DNA of 64,000 bases. It comes from Rhea pennata (lineage: Eukaryota; Chordata; Aves; Rheiformes; Rheidae). How positions within the stretch are numbered: position 1 is the first letter of the stretch; the number at the start of each line of letters is the position of its first letter. The position numbers were made by a program, and so were the translations under genes. Location: the NCBI RefSeq assembly GCF_028389875.1, contig NC_084671.1, forward strand, positions 3,059,501 through 3,123,500, read 5' to 3'. Positions 53,201 through 64,000 of this stretch are shown one piece after another. The notes beneath the pieces are model-generated. The model made no database searches, was not told where the DNA came from, and saw only the letters and a program-made list of their open reading frames with translations.

Positions 53201-54100
53201 CTGGGGAATGATGAATTGTCTCAGGCTGGCTTTTTCTCTGTGTTACTCCCTTTCAGTCTTGATGTCCTCTGGTGAACCCTGCAAATCCTGGCTGAAGAGT
53301 CATCTCATTTTCTTCCAGGGTTCCAGCAATGAAGTGAATTTGGAACAACAGGGAGGAGAAAGCATCTAAATGCATAAGACTCTCTTAGGACTGTGTTCCT
53401 TTAAGATGGAAATGCCTTGTAAAAGCACAAAAACTCCCTTATGAACTGAGAAGAGTGGAACTGAACAGAAGGTTGCAAGCATAACATGATTCGCAGGCTT
53501 GTGTAAACTATACTCCTGAATGAAGAAGACTTTTAAATAATTTTAATTTAAAACATTATATGTGATTTGATTTCTTGTTGCTTCATAAGCTGAAGTTTTA
53601 CACTGGATGAGGAGGAAATCCAAGGTATAAACCTAATATAATGTACTGGAATTCAAAGAAATAAGGACACTTAGGAGTGTTTCTAGTCATCTTGATGTAT
53701 TTTTAAAATACCTAATTTTGTAAAGTGACCTAAACAACCTTCTCCAGATAAAGACAGGTGACTGATAAGTCTGAAACAAACTAGGAAAAAATTCCAAATA
53801 ATGAATAATCCTACCACTCAAATTGAGTTAAAAGGTAACTGTTACTAATTTAGAGGTGTCCTGATTTCCTTACAAGGAAAAAACAAAATTGAAACTCGTA
53901 TTGGAGTATGGAAAGGTAATAAATGTTCTTTAGTAGAGTTATGTTTATGTATGCTTGTACTTGCATTGTCTCTAAGGGTGCAGCTAAAAATATTTTCTTA
54001 TATGCTGAGATTTTAGGATCTTTGTGGACTGAAAAAACAGACTTTAACACCTGCCAATTTTTTCGTGCCATCAGTACTAAATATCCTGGTTTGTTTGTAT

Positions 54101-54124
54101 CATAGAATCATAGAATAGAATCAT
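54101..54124 (-). mobile_element. CR1-tail-like octamer remnant
   Basis: CATAGAATCATAGAAT repeats the octamer typical of CR1 3' ends, in reverse orientation. The expected CR1 body next to it is absent or too diverged to see, so this is a very short remnant or a chance match. Confidence 0.4.
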
Positions 54125-57100
54125 GTTTGCATCTCATCCCTTTCTATGGCTCTTAGTACTGTTAGAAGACAGTGGGAAAACAAGAAAGTGATACAGTGGA
54201 AAATGTATTTTTCTGTATTTCAGTACTAAATGTGGAGGCAGGAGTTGTATTAGGGAGGGAGGAGGGAGGTCAGAAAAGAGGTTTATCTAGGAGTTGATAG
54301 CGCAAGAGGCTGTTATCTGTGACTTATTACCCCTAATTTTTTTTTGTGACTGTAGGGATGGAACTGCTTAATGGAAAGATGCATCAGATGAGCAGAACTG
54401 TACTAGAGGCAGGTAAGAACTGGGCTATGTGGAGAAGCTGGGACCTGGAGAAGAGTGTGTTTGATAAATGATTGTTTATACTAGTCCTTGTGGACCTACA
54501 TCATGAAGCCACTGACTGACTTTACCTTCTAAGTGGAATATATTACTACAGACGTAATAATAGTGATTTATGATCTGGACTGACTATTAAACTTCCATAA
54601 TAATGTTTGTGTTTGCCTCTACATCTCTAACTTAGTTATCTGAAATACCGTATTATTCTTTGTGGTGGTGACTCTTTAGAAGTGGGTTAGTTAAAGCCCT
54701 TTTGCTATAGATTAGACTTATAATAGGATGTTCTTCAGGAAAATCAAAGGCTTTCGTATTTCTCTGTTGTTATTAATCTTAAGAGATTAGAATCTGATGG
54801 AAGCCAGGACACAACACTAAAAATATGGAATTGTTGAAATGGGGGATTAGTTTGTAAATGATGGTAAAATATATGCATCCCATATAACAACAACCAAAAG
54901 TAGTTAATGTACCAATTATCTACTTTTGAAGGAATCAAAAAGTGTTTAGAAACATCTACTATAAAATAACAGAGCCCACGCAGTAGTACAGAGTGACAGA
55001 GAGCATTCAGAGTTACATGCTGAATGAATGCTATAGCATGAGCAACACTGGGGAAAAGAACTGTAATAAATAAACATTCTTAGCAGCCTGGGGAAGCTAT
55101 GAGAGAGAATCGACCTTAGTTGCTCAACGCAGGAACATGTCGTTTCTCTTATGATTTTTATCCTTAAAGGCCCTGTCCTCAACTGCAAAAGGGAAGTGAA
55201 AAGCTGCCGGTGAAGGAAGAAGATCTTAGGTAATACAGCCTGGAGCTTCTCTCTGAGATTGGAATGTGTGGTGAGTTTGAACTACACTTAAAGAAGAGAC
55301 CCTGACCCTCCGATGACAGACCAGTGATACAAGGACTGGGGCAGCTGACTTTATCACAAGAGCGTGCCTTGTATGCTGCTAGAGCGCTTCAGTGGGTAGG
55401 TGAAACTGTGTTGCTTTGCTGGCGTTTCCAGTAGATTTTAGCATGTTGGTGGTAGCTAAATGAAAAAAGGCGAGTGACCTGCACGGAGAGGTAAGAAGCA
55501 GTTGCATTCTAGGGAAGATCTGTGTCCATCCATCACAACTGACATGCTTAGCTGTACAACTTGTATGCAATATGCAGCTCCTGACGTTAAATTATATGGT
55601 GTCATCTTTCTTCCTGTTGAAATAGTGTGTGTCTAAACCTTCTGTGCCAACTATGCATACTCATTATGCTTTTGGAGATCACTTGACTCAATGGTTTTCA
55701 CTAACTTAATTATCTGTCTTGATGTAGAATTAAAAAGGTTCTGGAACCTGTCTAACCAGGTACCAAGAGGCATGCTGGGAAGCCATGTGATTCATTCAGA
55801 CAACAATGTAATAATTAAAAGAGGTTATTTGCATTACAAATACAAGTAAGTCAAAACACTTGTAAGCTTGAGCCAAGATACATTGCTCAAGATACATTCT
55901 TCATCTATACTATGCTTCTGTATCTGTCCTACAGCTTGACTGCGTATGTGATGCCACTCCAGATAAACCTGCCTGGTGCTAGGATTTGAGGATCCGCATA
56001 CCAGATACTTTATACCATGCAGAATAGGGCCTTTCTAAGAATTGGCCTATACTACATGGTAGAGCATTTTTTCTATTTTTCAAAAAGAGTAGTATATATT
56101 CTGTAGGTTATTTTGTGCTGCTTGGTTATACTAGCAGGTCAAGATAAGAATTCAGACTGTGAGCTGGTCCTTATTGAAGGGTATCTTTTTATGTTACAAA
56201 GCTGGTGCTCAGGTGCCTTGAAGACATAGGATAACTCTCAGTGACTGCAGGTCTTCAAAAAGGAAACAGATCTTCACAAAGGAAGCGACACCACCATTGG
56301 TGAAAAAAGTTATTTATCCAGTGATGTGGTTTCAGCTGTGTGATCAGGTGATGAGCAGACTGAGGACACTGACCTGAACACTGACGTGTTTCTGTTCTGC
56401 CTGGCCTGCGTAGCTTCCTGAATTGCCCAGCCAGCTGGAGCTAGAGCCAGCACAAGGGAGAGGGCAGGCAAAGGTTGCCAGGGACCAGCAGAACAACATT
56501 ATGGACTTAAAGCTGCAGCCACAAGATTTCATAGTAATTCCCATGTGAATGCTGACTGTCTCCATGAGCTGCAGAATGCTGCCTCCCCAGTATGTTAATC
56601 ATTCATTTGCTCCATTTTTTGTGGGAGTCTGCAATATGAGGGACATAAGGAAGAAGCCCAAAGCTAGTTTTTGAAGAATACAATTTCCAAATTGTGCTAC
56701 AGCCAAAAAGGAACAAACTCTAGTATACTTCTGTGACAAAACAAACTTGTCTGTCTTTCGTGTTATGGATAGATGGAGTAGATGAGAGAGAAAATTATCC
56801 TCCTTAACTTGATCACCTTAACTTTCTGCTTCAGTTATCTTCCAAGGTCTTAATTTTAAGTACACAGATAAATGATTTAGCATAGTGTGCATGTGTGAAG
56901 AAGGGAGATTTCAGGCATTTTTAGTCTGATCTGAGGAAATAAAGCTTATGTATCTCTCCCACGTACCTTATTTTTTAACCCATGACCAATTTCATTTAAA
57001 TTTGAAAACAAAATACTGCTCTTAAAGGTTTATAAATTTTGTCAAAAGAGAGGGGATGAGAGATGATCCTCACTGAAGGAAAAGTGGCATTTTTACATAG

Positions 57101-57331
57101 CTCTTACTAGACAGCAAAGAAGCCATATGGAAGACAGCCATTATGAATGCCAAACACAGAACAAATGCTTCTGTATAGGTTTACATGTTATTAGACATCA
57201 GAGGGCGCCATTATTAGGCACTGGATAATAGGGAACAAAGCTTCATTGTTTCTCCTTATGGAGCTGTTCTACGAAATTCTGTATATACAAGAAGTCATTG
57301 ATTTTCCATACTGGGAATCTTACTGGACTTA

Positions 57332-57380
57332 AAAAAAAAAAAAAAAAGGAAAAAAAAAAAAGAAAAAAAGGGGGGGGGGA
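57332..57380. repeat. Polypurine tract ending in G10
   Basis: About 49 bases are pure A and G, with long A runs and a terminal run of ten G (57370-57379). It is a simple repeat that could adopt triplex structure. Confidence 0.95.
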
Positions 57381-59743
57381 CATTCTGATGATTTCCCTCA
57401 GTGAAGTGATTGTTTGAATGTGTTTCTGGTTTGCTTTTTAATTCATGTTTCGCATACTAGAATCAATCACTGGTATGTCAGTGTATGACCTTTTACATGC
57501 TTGTGTTTCAATTTGCTAGACTGGAAACCACCATGAGAAGCTATAAAAAGAGGATTTGAAATTTAGTTATGTATCCGCATATGCCCGAACCTGGGCAACA
57601 CAGTTATAAGGCCTGAAAATGTCCAGAAAGACAATATGGCAGTTGAAGAATAAGCTTGTTCAGAAGTTGCCTGGATGTTTTCCTCGCAATCTGTCTTGCA
57701 GTACATGTGTAGTCACCTTTCAGGAACTGATATAATCTGAGAAAGAAGTAAGTAGGATTGGGGAGGGGACAGCCCTGTGTGTTTAACAGGACATGGCAGG
57801 ATACAAGGCTAAGGGAGACAGAGTCCAGTATTCTGCAACTCAGATACACATTACCAATTTCTGTTTCATCAGCAGCTGAAGTGACCACTCAATTAAGTAA
57901 TCTCAGGTCTGGATGCTGCTAATTATGGAAATGCAAGGCTAATTATGTATGACACTCAAGGAGTAATAAAGCTTTCAAAGCTTTACACTGCACTTCTCAC
58001 ACTCCCCTTTACCAGATTTATGTAAATCTGTGTTGATGCAATACCATGAGTCAGTGCAAGCTCTTTCTGGAGCACAGATAGGTTTTGATTCCAGATTTAT
58101 AATTTTGTGAAAGAGCTACAGCCAAAGATCTGCACAGTTTAGAAACAGTGACTGATACTGTCAAAGGGATACTGTGTACTGATACAGTCTGGGACAGTGT
58201 GCTCTCTAGGAAAATCTCTTCTCTTCAGAGCTTCACCAAAAGTACAGTATAATCTTTGCAACAGAATATTTTCTGCCTGCATCTGCAGTCATTTATCACT
58301 GTTTTTTTCCAAATATAGTAGTATGTTTTTGTCTATTTTTCCTTTTTTGGGGGAGGGAGGGGGAGGATCTTGAAAATTACTTCTGTTTCTTCTCTCGGGG
58401 GGAAGAAGTGTCTTAAAGCACGTAGGTCAAAATTGGCTTAACTAGTAGACATTTCAGGCAAATTTTGTATTCTGAGTGAAGCTATACACCTATGGCTCTG
58501 AACTGTGAAAGGTATTAATGAGTTCTTACTTCCTCTTGGGCAGAAGCTGGGAAAGGCAGCAGGAGAGGCTGCTCAGGAAGCAGGGAGGAGAGAAGGCCCT
58601 GGGGAGGACCCCACAGCATCATGTGCCATGGCTGCTGCTCACTCTAACATTTTATTTCTGTGAAATAGCCTGTCCTTCTGCACTACTACCTCTCCCTTTC
58701 ATGAGTGCTTTCAATTGTCAGGTGAAAACTGAAATGTTTTTGAAGCTGTTAAGACTCAAGCAAATCCAGACTTGTCTTACTTCCTACAGTGTTTCATCTC
58801 TGGGGATTCACTATTTTGCAGTTGAAAATGGCAGAAGTATCTGAATCATTTTTCCTGGCTTTTGCACAAATCCTTTTTGCATTGAGGTGACAGCCCTGCC
58901 TTGAGTTGCTCAGTTACTCCATGTTCTTCTCAGCTCTGCCAGTGCATCTTGCTAAAGGATTCGGAAGAGGCTGATGCACCTAGCAGGGAAGGTAACTAAA
59001 GCAGAGAGGGATGCTGGCCTGCCAGGAGTGTAGGCACTATGGTAATCAAGAAGTGTTGTTTCTCCTGTGTATAAAAACAGCAGTATTGTTTCAGTGTTAT
59101 TTTTCACTAACATTTTCATGAAAAAAACTCTGAAGAACTTCCCCTCCCTTCCCCTAGATACTCTATTGAAATACATACCTGGAAAAATCTGGCTGAGAAT
59201 AGAAATTCTTGAGATAAAATTGTGAGATAAGAATCTTACAGCAATATTTCAGGACAATTCTATTTCACATTTTATGAGTCCATTCTCTGCTTTTGGAGAG
59301 GCCCAGGCCTAGGTTATAAACTCCGTAGTAGTCTGTCCAGCGTGGGAGAGGTGCTCCTGTGGCAGACCCCAGGCTCTAGAAGAAAAAGTTAGGGCCTGGG
59401 GTGTATTAACTACTGCTACCAGAAGCAGTGGTTTATCATTTCCGACTTTTCTATGCGAAGTGGACACTTTTGGAACAAAAAGCTGGTTTTTGTTGAAAAC
59501 AACAACAGAGAAAAATGTTGAAGGAGTAATCAGGATTTAGTTAGTAATAGATCAGCTCAGCTGCATTTGGCAAGGAAGGGAGAAAAGAAGGCGAGGCTAA
59601 GATGCCTTAGACATTGCTTGTGGCATATTCTCCCAAAGTGAAGCGGATTCATATCTGGAAATGGTTTGACTGCAAGCAGATAGTTTACAACATGTATTAC
59701 ATAGATTTCTACTATAGATTTCTACCCCTGCCTAACATGCTTT

Positions 59744-59826
59744 AGGTGACCCTGCTGAGCAGGGAGGTTGGACTAGATGATCTCCAGAGGTCCCTTCCAA
59801 CCTTACTGGTTTTATGATTCTATGAT
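59744..59826 (+). mobile_element. CR1 LINE, 3' end fragment
   Basis: The segment contains GTTGGACTAGATGATCTCCA, then AGGTCCCTTCCAACC and an ending TTTTATGATTCTATGAT, the well-known 3' terminus of the CR1 non-LTR retrotransposon of birds and reptiles. Only the 3' UTR end is present; the reverse transcriptase is missing, as is usual for 5'-truncated copies. The fragment may extend somewhat further upstream. It sits in the presumed 5' intron of SPTSSB. It is the best single clue that the DNA is avian. Confidence 0.93.
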
Positions 59827-61861
59827 CCTACTTTACTTGTGCAATTAGATAATTAAAATGCCTCAAGCACTTACTGAGGTTTGGTTTATTTTGTAGCATT
59901 TTTAAGGAAAACTCACCATCTTTTCCTCACACAATCTTGTCCACATGTTCTCTCCAGTATGTTCCTGGATCAGGATAACTGAAGTGTGTGTATGGGGCTG
60001 AGAGATAACAGCCACAGAGAGAACTATTTGAAAGTGATGTTAATCAAAGGTTGCAGGAGGTAGTGGCTTCATCTGAGACTCTCTTGTGACACAGTAATTG
60101 AGCTGCATTTTTGTGGCTACATAGCTCTGACGCCATGTTTTGCATTGGACATTAAATTGCATGTTGAAGGAACTTCAGCAACCTGCATTGTGAAGTCCTA
60201 CAGAAGTAGATCTATATAGTTTGAGAATTAGGGAGGGCACTAACTGTGAAAAATTTTTGCTGCTGCTCCTAAATATAAATAGTATTTCAGCCTCATGTGT
60301 TCCTCCCTGCCTGTAATGCTTCAACTTTAGAGTCCATACAAATTATCAAATTAATGCTGTCTTGAGAGCTTGGTACCGAGCCGATCAGTGAGTGTCGTTG
60401 TGGCATAATGCCTCCGGCCAGAGGATTTCTAGCAATAGAATGATGAAGGGTGGGGAATGGAGGCCACACTGTAATTGAGGATCAAAGCTAATTGTTGCTG
60501 CTTCTCCATGTATAGGGGAGCTGTTCAGCTGCAAAAGGCAGGAGTGTCAGGACATAGCTTTCATCTAGACATTTGGTCGTCAGGGAGAAGTGAAAAGGTA
60601 AGTTCCTTTCTTATATTAGCTGTGAAATTTTTGCAAGAAACATTTTTTCTCAAAATAGTTTGGCTTAAGTGTAGTCTGGGTTTTGTGAAAGCTGCATATA
60701 ATACCCAGAAAGGAGAATGGTATAATAATAATATTACTACTAGAAATAGTTAATGATAGTACTTAACTATAGAAGCTTAGTTAAGTGCTGTCTTGTCAGG
60801 CAGAAGAAGGATGGGAAAGGCATGTTTTGTAAAATGGAAAAGCTGAGGATAAAGTTCTTTAAAACCTTGAAGAAGTAGCTTTAGTTAGGATGAAATCCCA
60901 CTTCATTAGATTCTATTAAGTTGTCTTTTATTTCTATGGCCTAAGATTTCTCCACAGATCTTGACACTATCAAAAGTTCTAACATTGCAGTTAACACAGA
61001 AAGGGGGAGATTGTCATTTTTGTCTTCTTTATAAAATGCATCCCCTGCTTACTGAATGACTGAAAGCAAAAGTGACTGAAATAGTCTTGTTTTTCATTTA
61101 GTTCTCTGGATTTTTTTTTATTCTTCTGGTAACTATGCAATGTAACATATAATTTTTAGCATTAATTTGAATACGAAGCTTTATAATAAATATGTATTTC
61201 TTATTCTTGCAACAGATCACATTAATCTGTTGCAGAAGGAACTGTATAATCAATATATAGTTTCACTCTGTTTTATTTCTGTATGTGTTTTACTCTGAAC
61301 TCTTTCCATCTGGATTCCAGCAACAACTGAAGCATAAGACACGAAATTCAGTCTGGAGTAGTCAAAATCAGACATCTAGCCAAATTACATTGTGAGGTTT
61401 ATAGGAATGGTGAAGGAGAGGATAAACACTGTTTGAAATAATCCAGAACAAGCCAAGGTTAAAAAATAGAGTGGGTAGGAGAATGGAATGGCAATGATGA
61501 CTAGCTCACAGTTTTCTGGAAAAAGTAGTATTACAGAGTTTCCTTGGTAAATCACCCATGATATGGTGGTCTAAATTTGACCGTCTTATTCAGAACTGAA
61601 GGTAGGAAAAGAAAAGGTGTACAGATGAAGCCTTTTATGGGAAGGGGTAAAAGAATGACTCATTCTTCCACAATTGCAGTCCTGTGATTTTAGCTCTTCT
61701 GTGTTTTTAAAACATCATTTACTGAAAATGGTCAGTATAAACAGAGTGAATGCCATACATCTATTTTAGCTTCTTCAGTTAAATAAAACATTTATTACAG
61801 AGAATTGTGCAAGTCATGATCTTTTTGCATGTCAATATAATGTTTTCATACTTTTTTTTAA
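59827..61861. other. Non-coding stretch before the SPTSSB coding exon
   Basis: AT-rich sequence without recognised exon or repeat. A 92-codon plus-strand frame at 60475-60753 has no known similarity and is treated as chance. Confidence 0.5.
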
Positions 61862-61916
61862 GTTTTTTTTTTTTAATAAGACTTATCTTTCTACTGACTA
61901 TCCTTTATTGTAACAG
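61862..61916 (+). other. SPTSSB: Splice acceptor before the SPTSSB coding exon
   Basis: A T-rich tract (61863-61874 and 61883-61909) leads to TTGTAACAG and the exon would begin at 61917 with GAAAGG, 25 bases before the start codon. Branch-point-like CTGAC lies at 61893-61897. The arrangement supports a real spliced gene and not a retrocopy. Confidence 0.7.
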
Positions 61917-61941
61917 GAAAGGCCTCAGAAGCTGCTCAAAG

Positions 61942-62184
61942 ATGAAGGTGGATATTAAGAGCATGAAGAACTATCTCTATTGGCTGTACTGCCAGTATGA
62001 ACTAATCACCTGCAGCTGCCTCATGGAGCCCTGGGAGAAACTTCTCTTCTACAGTTTTAACATTGCTGTGTTAGTTCTGATAATATACACTGCTTACCTC
62101 TTTATCCCTGCCCATATTAGCGTGGCTTTTCAATTCTTCCTACACTTCTTGGAAATCAACCTGAAAATACTGTTTGTATCATGA
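61942..62184 (+). CDS. SPTSSB: Serine palmitoyltransferase small subunit B
   Basis: The protein is an 80-residue ER-membrane activator of serine palmitoyltransferase, the SPTLC1/SPTLC2 (or SPTLC3) enzyme that joins serine and acyl-CoA in the first step of sphingolipid synthesis. The family pattern is clear: an N-terminal amphipathic segment with WLYCQYELIT (14-23), the signature EPWE (29-32), a membrane helix at about 34-55, and YTAYLFIPAHI (49-59). Human small subunits are about 71-76 residues, so the length fits, with a slightly longer C-terminus. The whole coding region lies in one exon. I start at the ATG at 61942, just before the conserved part; the frame is open further upstream but crosses the splice acceptor. 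SPTSSB is preferred over SPTSSA because PPM1L and SPTSSB are neighbours in other vertebrates and the N-terminus lacks the Ala/Met-rich leader of SPTSSA. Leu27 stands where family members carry Val or Met. Confidence 0.87.
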   Translation: MKVDIKSMKNYLYWLYCQYELITCSCLMEPWEKLLFYSFNIAVLVLIIYTAYLFIPAHISVAFQFFLHFLEINLKILFVS

Positions 62185-62765
62185 AATAACATTGGCATCA
62201 TGACACTGGATCCAAGAAATATTTTTCTTAAGACTTTTTTTTTTTTTTAAGAAAGAGGTTCAGGTGTTTGCAAATGCTGTTTTATTCTATAGTAGCTTAG
62301 TTTTCTTCTGTGTGTTGGGAATCTATGACAGCAAAACATTTTGACAGACTGCTTTTTAAAGAGATGTGAATTTAAAAAACTGGCTGGAGTTACAAAGATG
62401 GGCTTGGTATGGAAACAGCCGTGATGCAGATTTTATTATTCCATGGAGAACTGCTTGCATATGGAGAGTTTTCATCTTGAAAAATTATATGGCATACATT
62501 TGTTCTTGTTTGCTATAGCTTTGCTGACAGGAGAGACATGAACACAAAAGGTTTTGCACAATGCTATATGACTATAAGCTGCTTCTCTAAGCTTGGATGT
62601 ATGTATTTATAGAATGATTTTTTTATTTAATTTGCCTCAGTTATTTAAATGCAATGAATTACTTGACTGGTTCATCATCAATATGTGAACAATGCAGTTG
62701 ATTTATTAAAAATGTGGGGATTTACATCCATGAAAGTTTAAAATAAAATTCTCATTTTCTTGGAT
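62185..62765 (+). other. SPTSSB: 3' UTR of SPTSSB with polyadenylation signal
   Basis: The stop codon TGA ends at 62184. The following AT-rich sequence contains AATAAA at 62742-62747, the first strong signal downstream, so the transcript probably ends near 62760-62770. Another AATAAA at 63590-63595 would permit a longer form. Confidence 0.6.
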
Positions 62766-64000
62766 TTAAGAAATTATTTTTATCCTACCAGTTAAACTGG
62801 TAAAGGTATGCAAACCATGTGCAAAACAGTAAACTAAATTTTTTAAGCAGGGATTTTATTCAGTTTTTCGACTGAAAATGATGTCTCTGATTTTGTCCTA
62901 AAATCCTCATTCTCCCTCTTTTGCCTCCTTTTATATCCTACTTGTTGAAAAGTTCCTGGAACATGAGCTCTTGAGATTGCACGATTTGTAACGAACATGC
63001 TGGGCATCCTGTAATCATCCCTGTTTCAAAGCCTGTGCTTTTTATGCCTATGCTAGCTAGAGTGGGCTGCAGACTTCAGCTGGCGGGGGATGAAGTAGCA
63101 AAAAAATTAATACGGGAACGACAGTCAGTGTTCTGTATCATTGCAACACACAATAGGTCAGCAGCAGGTGCGTACAGGGTAACATAAATCTAACTTTGTT
63201 CCCACCCAGACTGGAATTTTCTTTTATGTTTCTGTCATAGATATTACGCTCCTGGAATACCCTCTCCTTAAAGAGAATAGGAGGTTCTTGCTAAGCAGCA
63301 AACTTACAGCTTACGAACTGAGATTTGTGACAAACTGAAGGTACTAATTATGTTACTTGTAGAAGTATTAGTGCCGTCTCTGTGTGCTATATAGTTACTT
63401 TCCTAACTTATAATTGGGAAAGCAAGACAGGCTATGAAAATACTGTGAACATGGGGGCAGCTGAGCTTAAGCTGCAATTCTACCTACAATTCTTTTAACA
63501 GTACCCAGGTGATCTCTAGGTTTGTTTAAAAAAATTGTTTTCTATTTAATGCTTTCAGATCAGAATTCAATTGTATGTTTTATTAAAGTAATAAATATAT
63601 AAGCTAAAGTAATAATGTCTTGCACTTGCTCCTAGTAGCTTGTCAGTGTATATATAGTTTTTTTTACCATGTAGGAACAGAAGAGGGAAACATAGTATCT
63701 TAGGTTGATTATCAGACTATTTGTCAAGACAATTTATTTCAAAAATGTCAGCACAAATGCAGGTAAGTAATAAAGTATTTTGCATTATACAGCTGGGAAA
63801 AAACTAGGTAAGCAGACAACAGATACATTTATATTTCATTATAGTAGAAGACTACATACACATATATTGAAAGTGTTTGTCAGCGTTAAGGAATCTTGAC
63901 GTCAGACTGAAGACTGACTTAGGAACTCTTACACTTGGGTATGTTTGTGATTTTTCTTTATTGCTACCCTTTCCGTGTCTCTCCAGTGTAAACCCACTTG
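62766..64000. other. Downstream flank of SPTSSB, nothing recognised
   Basis: AT-rich sequence with no exon, repeat or RNA gene that I can support. It could include an alternative longer 3' UTR of SPTSSB. Confidence 0.5.

Larger units (their letters stand above)
50271..59743. other. Probable 5' intron of SPTSSB or intergenic DNA, no exon recognised
   Basis: Mostly AT-rich, non-coding sequence. It holds a T12A10 tract (50401-50422), a short CR1-tail-like fragment (54101-54124) and a polypurine tract (57332-57380). Non-coding 5' UTR exons of SPTSSB may lie here but could not be identified from sequence alone. Confidence 0.5.

Noticed and set aside
33291..61900. Search for ARL14, B3GALNT1, NMD3 or another neighbour between PPM1L and SPTSSB
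   Set aside because: No frame or motif of these proteins was seen on either strand.
61807..61941. Upstream in-frame extension of the SPTSSB frame by 45 codons
   Set aside because: It crosses the polypyrimidine tract and splice acceptor, is Phe/Leu-rich low complexity, and family members start at about the 61942 ATG.
1..64000. CRISPR arrays, bacterial operons, phage or plasmid elements
   Set aside because: No regularly spaced repeats with spacers, no ribosome binding site pattern and no coding density; the DNA is vertebrate.

Overview
The window is vertebrate nuclear DNA, most likely avian. It is AT-rich non-coding sequence with a few sharp CpG-rich patches. It carries a 3' end of a CR1 LINE with the characteristic bird octamer tail. 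Two protein-coding genes can be recognised. There is no prokaryotic gene organisation, and nearly all long open frames are chance frames or shadows inside CpG islands.

Layout. Positions 1-31724 are read as the beginning of the very long first intron of PPM1L (minus strand); no further PPM1L exon was found in it. Several GC/CpG-rich islets (about 1.85, 6.8-7.7, 8.2-8.9, 12.9, 14.5 and 28.1 kb), homopolymers and small tandem or inverted repeats interrupt it. The first coding exon of PPM1L lies at 31725-32123 (minus), inside a strong CpG island (about 31740-33290) that holds its promoter. From 33.3 to 49.8 kb there is no recognisable gene, but it contains an inverted duplication: two arms of about 570-590 bp (41361-41947 and 46928-47499), nearly identical in the core, around a spacer of about 5 kb. 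A second, small CpG island at 49.83-50.27 kb looks like a plus-strand promoter. It has a pair of ZNF143-type motifs and a 31-bp tandem array with YY1-type motifs. About 11.7 kb further on is the coding exon of a small subunit of serine palmitoyltransferase, best called SPTSSB (61942-62184, plus), with a splice acceptor before it and a polyadenylation signal after it.

The two genes have no direct biochemical link visible here. From general knowledge, PPM1L is an ER-membrane PP2C phosphatase that dephosphorylates the ceramide transporter CERT, and SPTSSB activates the enzyme that starts sphingoid base synthesis, so both act on sphingolipid metabolism at the ER. They point away from each other here, and their CpG promoters share the same unusual arrangement of two opposed ZNF143-like motifs about 42 bp apart.

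The most noteworthy items are the inverted duplication with a homogenised core, the 31-bp YY1/micro-uORF array, the matching ZNF143 motif pairs, a probable GC-AG first intron in PPM1L, and a leucine at the residue position of SPTSSB associated with acyl-CoA choice. No CRISPR array, tRNA, rRNA or intact retroelement was found.
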